From the NCBI GenBank assembly GCA_030431455.1, contig JAUIJE010000010.1:1-64000 (forward strand): a stretch of DNA of 64,000 bases. Direction: 5' to 3'. Positions 26,173 to 35,520 of the stretch are shown here, one piece after another; the stretch's first letter is position 1; each line of letters opens with the position of its first letter. The position numbers were made by a program, and so were the translations under genes. A model generated the notes under the pieces. That model did no database searches, was not told where the DNA came from, and saw nothing but the letters and a program-made list of their open reading frames with translations. The DNA is from a bacterium (GTDB lineage: Bacteria > Myxococcota > UBA727 > JAUIJE01).

Positions 26173-29100
26173 GTGGCCCCCGCCGGGGTCAACAGCACCC
26201 GCGCCCGCATGCGGCGGTCGGCCTGCTCGAGCTCGTGGCGAAACTGTGCATAGTCAGCGGCGGGGATGCGCCGGTGTTTGATTTCGCAGGTCTCGCGCAC
26301 CTCAAATCCGTCCTCGACGACCTCGATGCGCTGTTCAAAAAAGAAGTGTTCGCCGTCGATGGTCACGCTGTCGGGAAGCGCGGCCACCCGGTGGCCGGCG
26401 GGGACGCGAAACCGCATGCGGTTGGTGGTGCGCCAGGGCGATTGAATGAACAGCGCCCGCTCCCGGGCATCGAGGCTGGCGTACCCCTGCACCAGGTCCT
26501 GCGGGTAGATCGACACCGGGAGGGACAAGCCGGGCCCCGCCCGGGTGGCGAAGCCGGGGACCCGGCCGCTGAAGTCGTAGCCCACCACGGCGGCCTCCAG
26601 GCTGACGTCGGTCACGGAGAACTGGTCCACCACCGCCCCGGGGAGCGCGGACCCGATGTCGTCGGCCACGCGTTTTTCGCGCCGGCCCACGTCGACCAGC
26701 CGCGCCCGCTGTTCGGCCGCGGGCACCCCCGAGAACCGTTCGGTGCCCCGCAGGGCGATGTCGCCGGCGTCGTTGACCGCGATGTCGTAGCGGCTCTGGT
26801 TGAGGTTTTTGTTCGCCGGGGCCAACGGGACCTGGGCCAAGGTCGCCGACCGGGGGCTTTGCCCAAATGGATCCACCCGCAGCACCTGGGCGCCTTGGTC
26901 GAGCGCGGGGAGTTCGTCGAAGGACATGTACTCAGCGGTGGGGTCGACGTAGTGGTCGAGCCCGGGCAGGTAGGTGATGGCGTGGTTGAACGCCCACATC
27001 GACGCGGGGTGCGGCTCCAGTTGTCCCCGGTCCGCGGTGCGCACGAGGCCGAGCTCGGCCGGGACCCCCACCTCGTGCAACAACGACACGAGCAGGGATG
27101 ACTTGTCCTTGCAGTCGCCGTAGCGCCGGCGCCACACCTCGGTCACGGGGTACGGCTTCCAACCATGGATACCGAGCTCGATGCCCACGTACCGGGTCTG
27201 GCCCACCACCAACTTGTACAAACGACGCGCCTTCTCCTCGTCGGTCGCGGCCCCCTGGACCGCGGCCCGGGCCACCGCGCGCAGCTCATCGTTGAGCACC
27301 AATTGGGGCCGTACAAAATCCGCGTACCAGGACGCGAGGTCTTGCCACGCCGCGCGGGTCGAAGCCGCCACGTAGGCGATGTCGCTCAGGGGGGGGTCCA
27401 TCAGGGGTTCGAGGGGGAGCGCGGGCACGTCCCGCAATGTCACTTGATGAAGCCGGCGACCGTCGAGCTGCTGCACCGCGGGGTCCGGCACCCCCCGACC
27501 CCCGAGCTGCACCGGGCGGCCCGCGGGCTCGAGCAGCGAGATCGTCCAGCTCTGCATGGGGATGCGGTGGGCCGCGGCCCAAAGGCCGCCGAAGAAATCG
27601 CCGAACAGGTTCTGCGCGCCCACCGACCGGGTCTCGACCACGACGTGCAACACATCCCCGGCGGCCAACGCGCCGAAGTCGATGACCAGGCTCGCGGCGT
27701 CGGTGTACATGCCGTCCACCTTCCCGTCCGGGGTCCGCACGTACTGCTGGCGGGGGGGGTGGCGCTGCCCGCGTGCGTCGACGCGCTCGGCCAGGAGCAC
27801 CGTGACCTGCTCGCGCCCCTCGGTGTAGCCGACCGCGACCTCGCGCAACCAAGCCGCCTTCTTCTCGTCGAGCACGCGGTAGGCGATGCGCTCCACGGTG
27901 GTGGACAGCCCATTGGGGGCGACATCGACCGCGATGTGGCGGCCCAGGGCATAGGCCCCCTCGTCGCTGGCCCCGGCGGGCACCGGGGCCGCGAGCTGGG
28001 CGGCGAGGGGAATCTCGGTCAGCGCCACCAGGTCCAGTGACTTTGCGCCCCGGCGTCGCACCAGCTCGGCGAGGTCAGCGTCTTGGGGGGCCAACGCCAG
28101 CGCCCGCCGCAGACAGTCGTCGGCGGTGGCGCTGTCCCCGCGCAACAGGGCCGCGGTGGCGCACAGGTCGGCTGGCTCAGCCCGCTGTGGATAGCGCTGG
28201 GCCCACGGGGTCAGGTCCACCGGCGCCGGCCCGTGGGCGCTCAAGCGCACCAACTGGTCCACCCGGCTCCAGTCGTGGGGCACGAGGTCGACCCGGGCGC
28301 GCAGCGCGGTCCGGTACGCGTCGATCGCGCCGGGGTCGTCGGGGGCGCTCTCCGCCCAGCGCCGCAAAAACCGCAGCACCCCGAGGTGGGTCGCGTCCAC
28401 CGCGCGGATGCGCTCGATGTACGCGCGGGCGGCGAGGAGGTGGTCCCGCTCCAGCCACACCGAGGCCGCGAGTTCGAGCAGTTGGGGGTGCGGGGTCTTG
28501 TCCGCCGCGTCCAAAATCGCGCGCTCGACTTTGGTGCGGTGCTCGTCGAGGAACCGCAGGGCGCTCAAGGACTCGACCCGCTGCCCGGGGGTGGCCCCGG
28601 GGGCGCTGGCCACTTGCCAATAGAGGGTGCGGGCCTCTGACAGTTGGTCTTGGCGATTGCGCAGGCGGGCGAGCCCACACAATGCTTCTGTATCGCCCGG
28701 GGCCAAGGCCAGCGCCTCCTCGAGCCGGGGCCGGGCCTTGCTGGGCTGGCCCTCGAGCAGCCAGGTCCCGGACGCGGTCAAGCTCCGGACCAAGCGGCCC
28801 CGGGCCGACTCCGCGGCCGGGCCAGTGGCGCTTTTGTAGGCCACCCGGTCGCGCACCTCGCGGGCCAACAGCCAGACCGTGAGCGCGTCCGGCCGCTGTC
28901 GCCCGTCGCGGGTGTGCACGGCCCGCTCCACCGTGATCGCGGCCGAGAGCAGGTCAGCCCCGTCTTGCACCGGCGCGATGAGCGGACCCTGGGCGGTGAC
29001 CTCGTCGAGGGCGGCGCGTACATCCACCGGGGCCACCGCCGGGGCCGGGCCCGGGCCGTCGCGCAGGGGGCGCCAGGCGGCCCGAATGTCGTCCAAGCTC

Positions 29101-29861
29101 GACGAGAGCCGCACCCCGCCGAGGGGCTGCTCGCCGGGGGCGACCAACCGCACGCGGGCTTGGAGCCGGCCGGTGACGTTGCCGAGCCGCACCACAATGA
29201 GATTGGACCCTTTGTGCAACGACACCGGGACCACGAACTGGTCCACGCCGAGGTCGCGCTCGCCGTCCGCCCGCAACACGCGGTGGCCGTCGACAAACGC
29301 CGCGACCTGCCCCGACGCGGACACGAACAGGTGGGCGGCGGTGGGCCGGTCGGCCTCGGCCACCACCGCGAGCAACGCCCGCACCTCGTCCCGGGCCGAC
29401 AGGTGCGCGTCGACGGGCCACGCGGGGTCTGCGCCCGCCAGCGCCACCGGTTGCCACCCCACCGGGCCGGCCAAGCCCATGCCGGTCTCCGGGAACGTGG
29501 CCGCGCGTTCCTCGACGAGGGGCTGATCGAACAGCGCGCCCCCCGGGTTGTCGAACGGCCCGAGCAGCGCCGCGGCCTCGACCGCGCCCAGGCGGCGCCG
29601 AAGCGCGTCGGCGGCCGCGGGCTGTCCCGCCTGGCGGGCCCGCACCCACAGCGCATGGCGGGCGTGGGCCCGGACCACTTCGCTGGCGGCGTCGTCGGCC
29701 GCGGCGGCCCACAACCCCTGCGCCCCGTCGCTGTCTCCCTTGTCGATGCGCGCCTGCACGTCGTCGAGAAACGCCGCCAAGGGGAGCAAGGTGTCGGCGG
29801 CATCGGCCCGGGCCACCCCCGCGCCGCAGAGCAGACCGGTGCACAAAAAGGCCGCCGCCAT
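26169..29861 (-). CDS. DUF3857 and transglutaminase-superfamily protein with TPR-like N-terminus
   Basis: 1230 aa from the ATG at 29861 (a GTG at 29885 is possible). Signal MAAAFLCTGLLCGAGVARA. Helical repeats occupy roughly residues 30-640, interrupted by a jelly-roll-like stretch (HLFVSASGQVAAFVDGHRVL). DUF3857 starts near VAPNGLSTTVERIAYRVLDE. The transglutaminase core has YGDCKDKSSLLVSLLHEVGV with catalytic Cys917, then the His in NHAITYLPGLDHYVDPT and the following Asp. A beta-rich end resembles DUF3858 (YDFSGRVPGFATRAGPG). Probably periplasmic. Heads an operon with the degenerate paralog and pfkA. Confidence 0.85.
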   Translation of the reverse strand: MAAAFLCTGLLCGAGVARADAADTLLPLAAFLDDVQARIDKGDSDGAQGLWAAAADDAASEVVRAHARHALWVRARQAGQPAAADALRRRLGAVEAAALLGPFDNPGGALFDQPLVEERAATFPETGMGLAGPVGWQPVALAGADPAWPVDAHLSARDEVRALLAVVAEADRPTAAHLFVSASGQVAAFVDGHRVLRADGERDLGVDQFVVPVSLHKGSNLIVVRLGNVTGRLQARVRLVAPGEQPLGGVRLSSSLDDIRAAWRPLRDGPGPAPAVAPVDVRAALDEVTAQGPLIAPVQDGADLLSAAITVERAVHTRDGRQRPDALTVWLLAREVRDRVAYKSATGPAAESARGRLVRSLTASGTWLLEGQPSKARPRLEEALALAPGDTEALCGLARLRNRQDQLSEARTLYWQVASAPGATPGQRVESLSALRFLDEHRTKVERAILDAADKTPHPQLLELAASVWLERDHLLAARAYIERIRAVDATHLGVLRFLRRWAESAPDDPGAIDAYRTALRARVDLVPHDWSRVDQLVRLSAHGPAPVDLTPWAQRYPQRAEPADLCATAALLRGDSATADDCLRRALALAPQDADLAELVRRRGAKSLDLVALTEIPLAAQLAAPVPAGASDEGAYALGRHIAVDVAPNGLSTTVERIAYRVLDEKKAAWLREVAVGYTEGREQVTVLLAERVDARGQRHPPRQQYVRTPDGKVDGMYTDAASLVIDFGALAAGDVLHVVVETRSVGAQNLFGDFFGGLWAAAHRIPMQSWTISLLEPAGRPVQLGGRGVPDPAVQQLDGRRLHQVTLRDVPALPLEPLMDPPLSDIAYVAASTRAAWQDLASWYADFVRPQLVLNDELRAVARAAVQGAATDEEKARRLYKLVVGQTRYVGIELGIHGWKPYPVTEVWRRRYGDCKDKSSLLVSLLHEVGVPAELGLVRTADRGQLEPHPASMWAFNHAITYLPGLDHYVDPTAEYMSFDELPALDQGAQVLRVDPFGQSPRSATLAQVPLAPANKNLNQSRYDIAVNDAGDIALRGTERFSGVPAAEQRARLVDVGRREKRVADDIGSALPGAVVDQFSVTDVSLEAAVVGYDFSGRVPGFATRAGPGLSLPVSIYPQDLVQGYASLDARERALFIQSPWRTTNRMRFRVPAGHRVAALPDSVTIDGEHFFFEQRIEVVEDGFEVRETCEIKHRRIPAADYAQFRHELEQADRRMRARVLLTPAGAT

Positions 29862-29911
29862 CCGCGCCCCCCGCTTGATGTTCACGCGAGGGTGTCGCAG
29901 GGTCGCGGCAC

Positions 29912-29987
29912 GGCCCTGTAACTCAGTTGGTAGAGTGTCTCCTTTACACGGAGAAGGTCGGCGGTTCGAGTCCGTCCGGGGCCACCA
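29912..29987 (+). tRNA. tRNA-Val (anticodon TAC)
   Basis: 76 nt with encoded CCA. Acceptor GGCCCTG pairs with CGGGGCC (one T-G), D arm AACTCAGTTGGTAGAGT, anticodon stem TCTCC/GGAGA with loop TTTACAC (anticodon TAC), variable AAGGT, and T arm CGGCGGTTCGAGTCCGTCC. The gene lies in the gap between convergent uspA and the divergent DUF3857 operon start. Confidence 0.97.
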
Positions 29988-30004
29988 GCTTGTCACGGTT
30001 GCGG

Positions 30005-30433
30005 TCAGGAGACCACGCACACCGGCACGCCGGCGAGCTCGGCCAACCCTTTGGACACGCTGCCTTCGAGCACGCGCTGCAGGGCGGACTTGCCGGTGCG
30101 CCCGAGCACCACCATGTAGGGGACGTCGTCGGTGACGTGGGTGAGCAGCGCCTCGGTGGGGTTGCCGTTGAGGATCGCCTCGGTGACCTCGACGCCATCG
30201 GGCACCGCGTCGCGGGCGGGACCGAGGTTGCGGGTGACGTACTTTTCGCGCAGGGCTTCGACTTTGGCCTGCGGAATCGCGAAGTCTGCGTCGGGGTCGA
30301 ACGCGGCCATCTCGAGCACGGTGACCAGCTCGAGGGGAACGCTCAGCCTTTGGCAAAGATTGGCGGCGAAGCTCACCGCGCGAAGGGACGGCTCGGACCC
30401 GTCGACGGCGACCACGATGCGTTGATTGGACAT
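30005..30433 (-). CDS. Universal stress protein (UspA family)
   Basis: 142 aa from ATG 30433 with CAGGAG upstream. A single Usp domain: RIVVAVDGSEPSLRAVSFAA at the N-terminus and the ATP-binding signature VVLGRTGKSALQRVLEGSVS (GxxG-x9-GS) near the C-terminus, then VPVCVVS. The signature places it in the ATP-binding class. The role is usually in stress survival; no neighbour suggests a specific one. Confidence 0.93.
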   Translation of the reverse strand: MSNQRIVVAVDGSEPSLRAVSFAANLCQRLSVPLELVTVLEMAAFDPDADFAIPQAKVEALREKYVTRNLGPARDAVPDGVEVTEAILNGNPTEALLTHVTDDVPYMVVLGRTGKSALQRVLEGSVSKGLAELAGVPVCVVS

Positions 30434-30491
30434 GCCCACTCCTGAAGGAACATTCGGTTAGTACAGCCGGCCGAGGCGAACAACTCTGTGC

Positions 30492-31400
30492 CTATGGCCC
30501 GCGGTCGATCGCCCACCGGTACATCCGGTCGTCGGCCACCGCGTCGAGGCCGCGCTCGCGCAAGGCGGCCCGGAGCCGGTCTTCGTCCACCACGAACCGC
30601 GCGCGCGGGGGCGACCACGACCGGCGGATCGTTTGCCACGCCACCGCCAACGCGTGTTTGGTCGTGGGGTTGAGGGCCAAAACCATCGGCTCGGCCTCGT
30701 ACCGGTAGGGCTCGTCGTGGCCCTCGGGCGCGACCAGGCCCAAGTCCACCGCCCAGGCCGCGGCGGCAAAATGGTAGCCGCGCAACGCGTCCGACACCGC
30801 GTCGTGGGTCTGCTGCCGGTCCACGGATCGGAACCGGTACCCACCCCGCGCGTACAGCGCGGCGAGGTGCCACCGCTCGGGGGTGGTGACCAGCGCGCCC
30901 CGGCCCAGGCGCAGACACATCAACTGCAGCAAGTTGTGCATCGAACGGCCCAGCCCGGTCCCGGGGTGGACCTGGCCGGGAAGCCGGGGCTTGTCGGCGG
31001 TGAACGCGGCCCGCGGGTTTTGCATGGTGAGCCAATCGATCTCCACCGCCCCCACCGGCTCCTCGAACCCGTGCAGCGAAAGCTCGACGAGATGCACCCG
31101 CAGATCGCACACCGTGGCCGACGCGCCCTCATGCTCTACAGTGACATGCAGGCGCGAACGGAACCGATCCGTCTGCTCGATCTGGAGGTCGAAATCGCCC
31201 AGGCCCATGGCCGCGAGCGCCTCCGAGACCCCGTAGGTCTCCAACGCCCGGCGCACCCCCTCGGGGGTGTACAGCTCGACCAACCGGGCCGCGGAGGCCT
31301 CCCGGGTGGGGTCTGCGGTCAGGTCCTCGTCACGACCGGCGGTCAGGTCGTACAGGTGCAAGCGCTCCGCTGCCCGTTTGTATCGACGCTCAATCGCCAT
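30492..31400 (-). CDS. Unknown protein, possible GNAT-like segment
   Basis: 302 aa from MAIERRYKRAAERLHLYDLT (purines AAGCGGAG upstream). I do not recognise the family. It is soluble, with a helical N-terminus and a mixed domain: VTVEHEGASATVCDLRVHLV and VGAVEIDWLTMQNPR look like strands, and HPGTGLGRSMHNLLQLMCLR plus ALYARGGYRFRSVD resemble acetyl-CoA-binding and last-strand segments of GNAT acetyltransferases (G-x-G and Y-x-x-G-F/Y). The C-terminal ~100 residues are helical. An acetyltransferase-like role is only a suggestion. Confidence 0.7.
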   Translation of the reverse strand: MAIERRYKRAAERLHLYDLTAGRDEDLTADPTREASAARLVELYTPEGVRRALETYGVSEALAAMGLGDFDLQIEQTDRFRSRLHVTVEHEGASATVCDLRVHLVELSLHGFEEPVGAVEIDWLTMQNPRAAFTADKPRLPGQVHPGTGLGRSMHNLLQLMCLRLGRGALVTTPERWHLAALYARGGYRFRSVDRQQTHDAVSDALRGYHFAAAAWAVDLGLVAPEGHDEPYRYEAEPMVLALNPTTKHALAVAWQTIRRSWSPPRARFVVDEDRLRAALRERGLDAVADDRMYRWAIDRGP

Positions 31401-31561
31401 CTGCCGCTCCGCTTCACACCGGCACCCACGAAAACAATCGGCGCATCCTCGAGGGGTCAAAACCTGATCCCGCCAGCCGGGACGCATCCTTCGGTCATGC
31501 ACGATCTTAGCGTATGGCCGGCGCGGTCGCCGCGCCCCCCCGCCTGGGCTACGCTGTGGCC

Positions 31562-31951
31562 ATGAGCGGGAAGAACGCAGCCCTGTGGCGCGCCCTCGAC
31601 CTCGCCCGCCGGGGCGATGTGCAAGGGGCGATCGACGCGCTCGACGACGCGCAGGATGACCCGAACAAAGAAGCGCTGATGTTCACGTTGCTGCGCGCCA
31701 CCGGTCGGCTGGATGACGCGATCGCCGCCGCGGCCGCCCGCCTCGCCCACCCAGACCTCGACGACGGCGGCCGCTCGTTGTGGAGCCTGCGCCGCGGCTT
31801 GCTCTACCTCGAGGCCGGCGACGACAAGAGCGCGTTGATGGACCTGACCACGGTGTTGCGCCTCGACCAGAACGAACACCACTGCGAACAGGCCCGGGTG
31901 GCGATGGCGCGCACCTTGAACAAGTCGTCCCGCGGCCATCATGTCCACTGA
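31562..31951 (+). CDS. Small TPR-like protein
   Basis: 129 aa. MSGKNAALWRALDLARRGDV begins three to four amphipathic helix pairs typical of tetratricopeptide repeats (ALMFTLLRATGRLDDAIAAA, LRRGLLYLEAGDDKSALMDL). No Shine-Dalgarno sequence; TACGCT lies exactly 6 nt before the ATG, suggesting a leaderless message. Its 3' end overlaps rsgA by 11 nt, so the two are probably co-expressed. Confidence 0.75.
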   Translation: MSGKNAALWRALDLARRGDVQGAIDALDDAQDDPNKEALMFTLLRATGRLDDAIAAAAARLAHPDLDDGGRSLWSLRRGLLYLEAGDDKSALMDLTTVLRLDQNEHHCEQARVAMARTLNKSSRGHHVH

Positions 31952-32831
31952 CCAGCGCCGCGGTGTGTTCCCCCTGGTGATCCAGGCCCACCGGGGGGTG
32001 GCGGTCGACCTGCTCGACCCCGCCACCGGCGCGCTCACCCCCCGGGTCCGGGTCAAGCGCAACAGCGGCCACGTGGTCGGTGATCGGGTGCGACTCGACG
32101 ACGAAGGCACCCTGCACCGGGGGCCGCGCGACACCGAGCTGGCCCGCCGCTCGCCCAAGGGCCGGCTGGTGATGGCCGCCAACGTCGACGTGGTGGGCCT
32201 GCTCGTGACCCGTGACCCCCCGCCGCGCTGGGGGTTTGTGGACCGCACCGTGGTGGGGGCGCGGGCCGCGGACATCGAGCCTTTTGTGGTGGTCAACAAG
32301 GCCGACCTCGACGGGGTCGCGGGCTTCGCCGACGAGCTCCGGGCCCGGCTGGGCGATGCCCTGCCGCTGTTCATGATTTCCGCGCACACCGGCGCCGGGC
32401 TCGACCCCTTGCGCGCCCATCTCGCGGGGCGCACGGCGGTGTTCGTGGGCCCGTCGGGGGTGGGCAAAAGCTCGCTCACCAACCGGCTGTTGGACGCCGC
32501 CGTCCTCGAGGTGGGCGCGCTGTCCGACGCCACCGGCCGGGGCAAACACACCACCACCTCCGCCACCTACCACCTCGGTCCCGGGGGCACCGCGATCATC
32601 GACACCCCGGGCATCCGCGACTTCGGGCTCGACGCGTTCACCCCCGCGGAGTTCGCGGCCCGGTTCGCGGGGTTTGAAGATTTTGCCCAGGGTTGTCGCT
32701 TTCGCGATTGCAGCCACCGCGACGAGCCGGGCTGCGCGGTCACCGCCGCGGTCGACGAGGGCAGCCTCCCCGCCGAGCGGCGCGAGACGTACCGGAAGTT
32801 GCTCCAACAACTCGAACAGGACAGGGTGTAG
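31941..32831 (+). CDS. rsgA: Ribosome small subunit-dependent GTPase
   Basis: 296 aa. Circularly permuted GTPase that helps the late assembly of the 30S subunit. Order of motifs shows the permutation: VVNKADL (G4) near residue 115, then GPSGVGKSS (G1) near 173, then IIDTPGIRDFG (G3). An OB fold with VVGDRVRLD precedes the GTPase. The C-terminal zinc site is complete: GCRFRDCSHRDEPGCAV. Overlaps the TPR-like gene by 11 nt and is followed closely by cysE. Confidence 0.95.
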   Translation: MSTDQRRGVFPLVIQAHRGVAVDLLDPATGALTPRVRVKRNSGHVVGDRVRLDDEGTLHRGPRDTELARRSPKGRLVMAANVDVVGLLVTRDPPPRWGFVDRTVVGARAADIEPFVVVNKADLDGVAGFADELRARLGDALPLFMISAHTGAGLDPLRAHLAGRTAVFVGPSGVGKSSLTNRLLDAAVLEVGALSDATGRGKHTTTSATYHLGPGGTAIIDTPGIRDFGLDAFTPAEFAARFAGFEDFAQGCRFRDCSHRDEPGCAVTAAVDEGSLPAERRETYRKLLQQLEQDRV

Positions 32832-32856
32832 GCCCATCCACCCCCGAGGAGTTGGC

Positions 32857-33738
32857 ATGACCGGCGACGGAGAAGGCACCAAGCAGCGCCTGCTCGAGTC
32901 CTACCGCAGCGCGGGCGCGTTCAACACCGCCAGCGACGGGCTGCCCACCCGGCGGCACCTCATGGAGGTGCTGCACGACGTCGAGGAGGTGATTTTTCCC
33001 GGCTTCACCGGCGAACGCCTGTCGCGCGCCCCCGACCCGGTGTGGCTCGATGCCCGCATCGCGCGGCTCAGGGCGTTGCTCGCCGACGTCGTGGGCATGG
33101 AGTGTAAAGAGTGCGACACGCGCTCGGTGGCGGAGGCCACCGAGATCGCGGATGCGTTCATCGAGGCCCTGCCCGGTCTGCGCCAGCTTTTGCTCGAGGA
33201 CGTCCAGGCGCTGCACCAGGGCGACCCGGCCTCGCAGAGCATCGAAGAGGTGATCCTCGCCTACCCCGGTCTGCGCGCGGTCCTCGTGCACCGCATCGCC
33301 CACCACTTTTGGGGCACCGGGGCCCGGCTGTTGGCGCGCATGATGGCCGAGCACATCCACAGCCAAACCGGGGTGGACATTCACCCCGGGGCCACCATCG
33401 GACGCGGCTTTCACATCGACCACGGCACCGGCGTCGTCGTCGGCGAGACCACCCACATCGGGGATCACGTCAAGATTTACCAAGGCGTGTCGTTGGGCGC
33501 GCTCAGTGTGTCGCGCCGCAAGTTTGGTGAAAAGCGCCACCCCACCATCGAGGACCACGTGACCATCTACGCCGGGGCGACGATCCTGGGCGGCGACACC
33601 GTGGTCGGCCACCATTCGATCATCGGCGGCAACGTGTGGCTGGTCAAATCTGTGCCTAGCTACTCGGTGGTGGAGAACGACCCCACCATCCGGGTCCGGC
33701 CCAAACAAGACCACCAGGCGTGGTTCTACGAAATCTAA
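32857..33738 (+). CDS. cysE: Serine O-acetyltransferase
   Basis: 293 aa, the first step of cysteine synthesis (serine plus acetyl-CoA). The N-terminal ~140 residues are helical; the C-terminal half is a left-handed beta-helix with hexapeptide repeats: HIHSQTGVDIHPGATIGRGF, HIDHGTGVVVGETTHIGDHV, VTIYAGATILGGDTVVG and NVWLVKSVP. Catalytic DH pair in FHIDHG is present. The long N-terminus resembles the EpsC-type subgroup. Ribosome site CGAGGAG precedes the ATG; it lies 25 nt after rsgA and is probably in the same operon. Confidence 0.93.
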   Translation: MTGDGEGTKQRLLESYRSAGAFNTASDGLPTRRHLMEVLHDVEEVIFPGFTGERLSRAPDPVWLDARIARLRALLADVVGMECKECDTRSVAEATEIADAFIEALPGLRQLLLEDVQALHQGDPASQSIEEVILAYPGLRAVLVHRIAHHFWGTGARLLARMMAEHIHSQTGVDIHPGATIGRGFHIDHGTGVVVGETTHIGDHVKIYQGVSLGALSVSRRKFGEKRHPTIEDHVTIYAGATILGGDTVVGHHSIIGGNVWLVKSVPSYSVVENDPTIRVRPKQDHQAWFYEI

Positions 33739-33810
33739 AGCGCAGCTCAGAGCTGGCTTCTTATTCGCCGCATGCGCCGGCGCACGTCGGGCCCGCGCCG
33801 GCGCGACCAG

Positions 33811-34473
33811 CTACGGTTGGAGCTCGACGACAAAATCGTCCCAGCCGATGCCCCCGCCGTCGTTGGCCTCGGTGAACCACACCGCCATGGTGCCGAGCGG
33901 CGGCTCGTCCACGACGTTGTCCCCCTCGACCAGATCCTGGGTGCCGATCTCCTCGTCGTCGGCGTTGCGAAATGACATGCGCCCGGGGTCGTTTTGCACC
34001 CCCACCGGCGGCACATAGAACGCCAACGACGCCAAGGGGTCGGCCAGCACGAGCCGGTACCCGCCCGCGCTGGTGCAGTTGCCCCCACCGGCCGGTCGCA
34101 CGCAGACGAAGTTGGGCGCGGCCCCGGCCTGGGACGCGAACGTCAACACCCAGACCGCGTACCCCGCATCGGGCACAAACACCACGTCCGGCCCGTACTG
34201 GTCGGTCACCGTGTCCCCGTCGCTCAGGTCTTCAAAGTCGATCGCCACTTCCACCGGCGGCAGCACGTCGCCGTCGCCATCTCCGTCGCCGTCGCCGTCG
34301 CCGTCGCCATCTCCGTCGCAATCCCCATCCCCATCGCCGTCGCCATCCCCATCGCCGTCGCCATCCCCATCGCCGTCACCATCGCCCATGCCGTCGCCGC
34401 CGGTGCACGCCACCGGCGCCAAGGCGCCGAGCAAGATCCCCATCCACAAAACCGTCGTGGTCGCGCGTGTCAT
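33811..34473 (-). CDS. Lipoprotein with Asp-Gly stalk and beta-sandwich domain
   Basis: 220 aa. Strong ribosome site AGGAGGAAACA. Signal MTRATTTVLWMGILLGALAPVAC with lipobox (Cys23). Residues ~26-70 are an almost pure Gly-Asp repeat, broken by one Cys (DGDCDGDG). The rest (~145 aa) begins AIDFEDLSDGDTVTDQYGPD, a pattern like carbohydrate-binding/beta-sandwich domains, with ADPLASLAFYVPP and GGGIGWDDFVVELQP at the end. Acidic Asp-Gly stalks may bind calcium and hold the domain off the membrane (inference). Function unknown. Confidence 0.82.
   Translation of the reverse strand: MTRATTTVLWMGILLGALAPVACTGGDGMGDGDGDGDGDGDGDGDGDGDGDCDGDGDGDGDGDGDGDGDVLPPVEVAIDFEDLSDGDTVTDQYGPDVVFVPDAGYAVWVLTFASQAGAAPNFVCVRPAGGGNCTSAGGYRLVLADPLASLAFYVPPVGVQNDPGRMSFRNADDEEIGTQDLVEGDNVVDEPPLGTMAVWFTEANDGGGIGWDDFVVELQP
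34266..34392 (-). repeat. Hexanucleotide array encoding the Asp-Gly stalk
   Basis: Irregular hexamer array based on GTCGCC and CCCATC on the plus strand, in the coding frame of the lipoprotein at 33811-34473. Mixed GAC/GAT and GGC/GGG/GGA codons show it is older or more diverged than the array at 40861. Confidence 0.8.
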
Positions 34474-34572
34474 TGTTTCCTCCTGGTGTAGGGCACGCGA
34501 GAGGAACGCACCGGGCCCGGCGGGTGGGTGGGTTTGCCCGCGGCCAGAACCGCACACCGTGCGAATGCGCCG

Positions 34573-35508
34573 CTACTCCACCAGCCGGCCCACCACCGGG
34601 GGCGGATCATCGTCGTCGTCGTCGTCGTCCATCACCAGGGTGCCCACCAACACCGGGCCCGCCTGGGGGCGGGCCGGCGAAGGAGCGGGCGCCGCCGGTC
34701 CCGCGTGATGGTCCATGGCCAACACCCAATCGGCGTCGTCCACCGGAAAATCAAACGCCCGCGCGTGTTTGCGGATGAACAGGCCCGCGACCCCAAACGT
34801 GAACATCATCGCGAACGCATACACCGTGGACGACGCCATCAGCCCCACCACCCAGGCGGCGCCGTGCATGTTGTCCACCATCGAGCGGGCCCCCCAGGTC
34901 AGGCCTTGGCTCAAAGCGTACAGCCCCGCCAACCCCAGGTACCCGACGAAATCGTGCGCGATGAGACGAAGCCCGACGTGAAAGCTCAACAGCCCCACAA
35001 TGCTGTTGGACTGAAGCATCAACACCAGGCCCATCGGCGCATAGAACAGCAGCCCCGCCGCCCCCGCCAATGCCACTGCAGAGGCACCCCCCTCCGCGAC
35101 CCCGGAAAAGGTCAAGAGCGCCACCGGCCCGATGGTGAACACCACGGTGTAGACCAAGGCCAGCCACACAAACCGCGACTCGAACATCTCCCCCACGTCG
35201 ACCTCAGGGAACCGCACCCCCGCGGGGCCCATCGCCATCGTCGCCCGGGCGAATTTGATCGACGCCACCAACAACATCACCCCGCCCATCGCGTTGAGCA
35301 CGTAGTGCGGCATGATCGAAAAGCCGACGTACACCACCGCGAACAAAAACGCGGGAAAGCTGTACAGGGCGGACAGCACCTGGACCGCGTGGGTGCCCGG
35401 CGATGGCGGCGGCTTCGGTCGCACCCACAACCCCGCCCCGCAGTTGTCGCAGGTGGTGGGGCGCGGTGACGATCCCCGCTCGCCACATTTTCGGCACCAG
35501 TGGTCCAT
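34573..35508 (-). CDS. Zinc-ribbon membrane protein, unknown
   Basis: 311 aa from ATG at 35508. N-terminal zinc ribbon WCRKCGERG...CDNCG (two CxxC knuckles), then about six to seven membrane helices (LYSFPAFLFAVVYVGFSIMP, YVLNAMGGVMLLVASIKFA, LVYTVVFTIGPVALLTFSG and others), and an acidic C-terminal tail with an Asp run (DDDDDDDD). No Shine-Dalgarno sequence; GACAAT lies 6 nt before the ATG with TTGCCT 18 bp further up inside the preceding terminator loop, so the promoter may be nested in the terminator. Function unknown. Confidence 0.8.
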   Translation of the reverse strand: MDHWCRKCGERGSSPRPTTCDNCGAGLWVRPKPPPSPGTHAVQVLSALYSFPAFLFAVVYVGFSIMPHYVLNAMGGVMLLVASIKFARATMAMGPAGVRFPEVDVGEMFESRFVWLALVYTVVFTIGPVALLTFSGVAEGGASAVALAGAAGLLFYAPMGLVLMLQSNSIVGLLSFHVGLRLIAHDFVGYLGLAGLYALSQGLTWGARSMVDNMHGAAWVVGLMASSTVYAFAMMFTFGVAGLFIRKHARAFDFPVDDADWVLAMDHHAGPAAPAPSPARPQAGPVLVGTLVMDDDDDDDDPPPVVGRLVE

Positions 35509-35520
35509 GGGGAGATTGTC

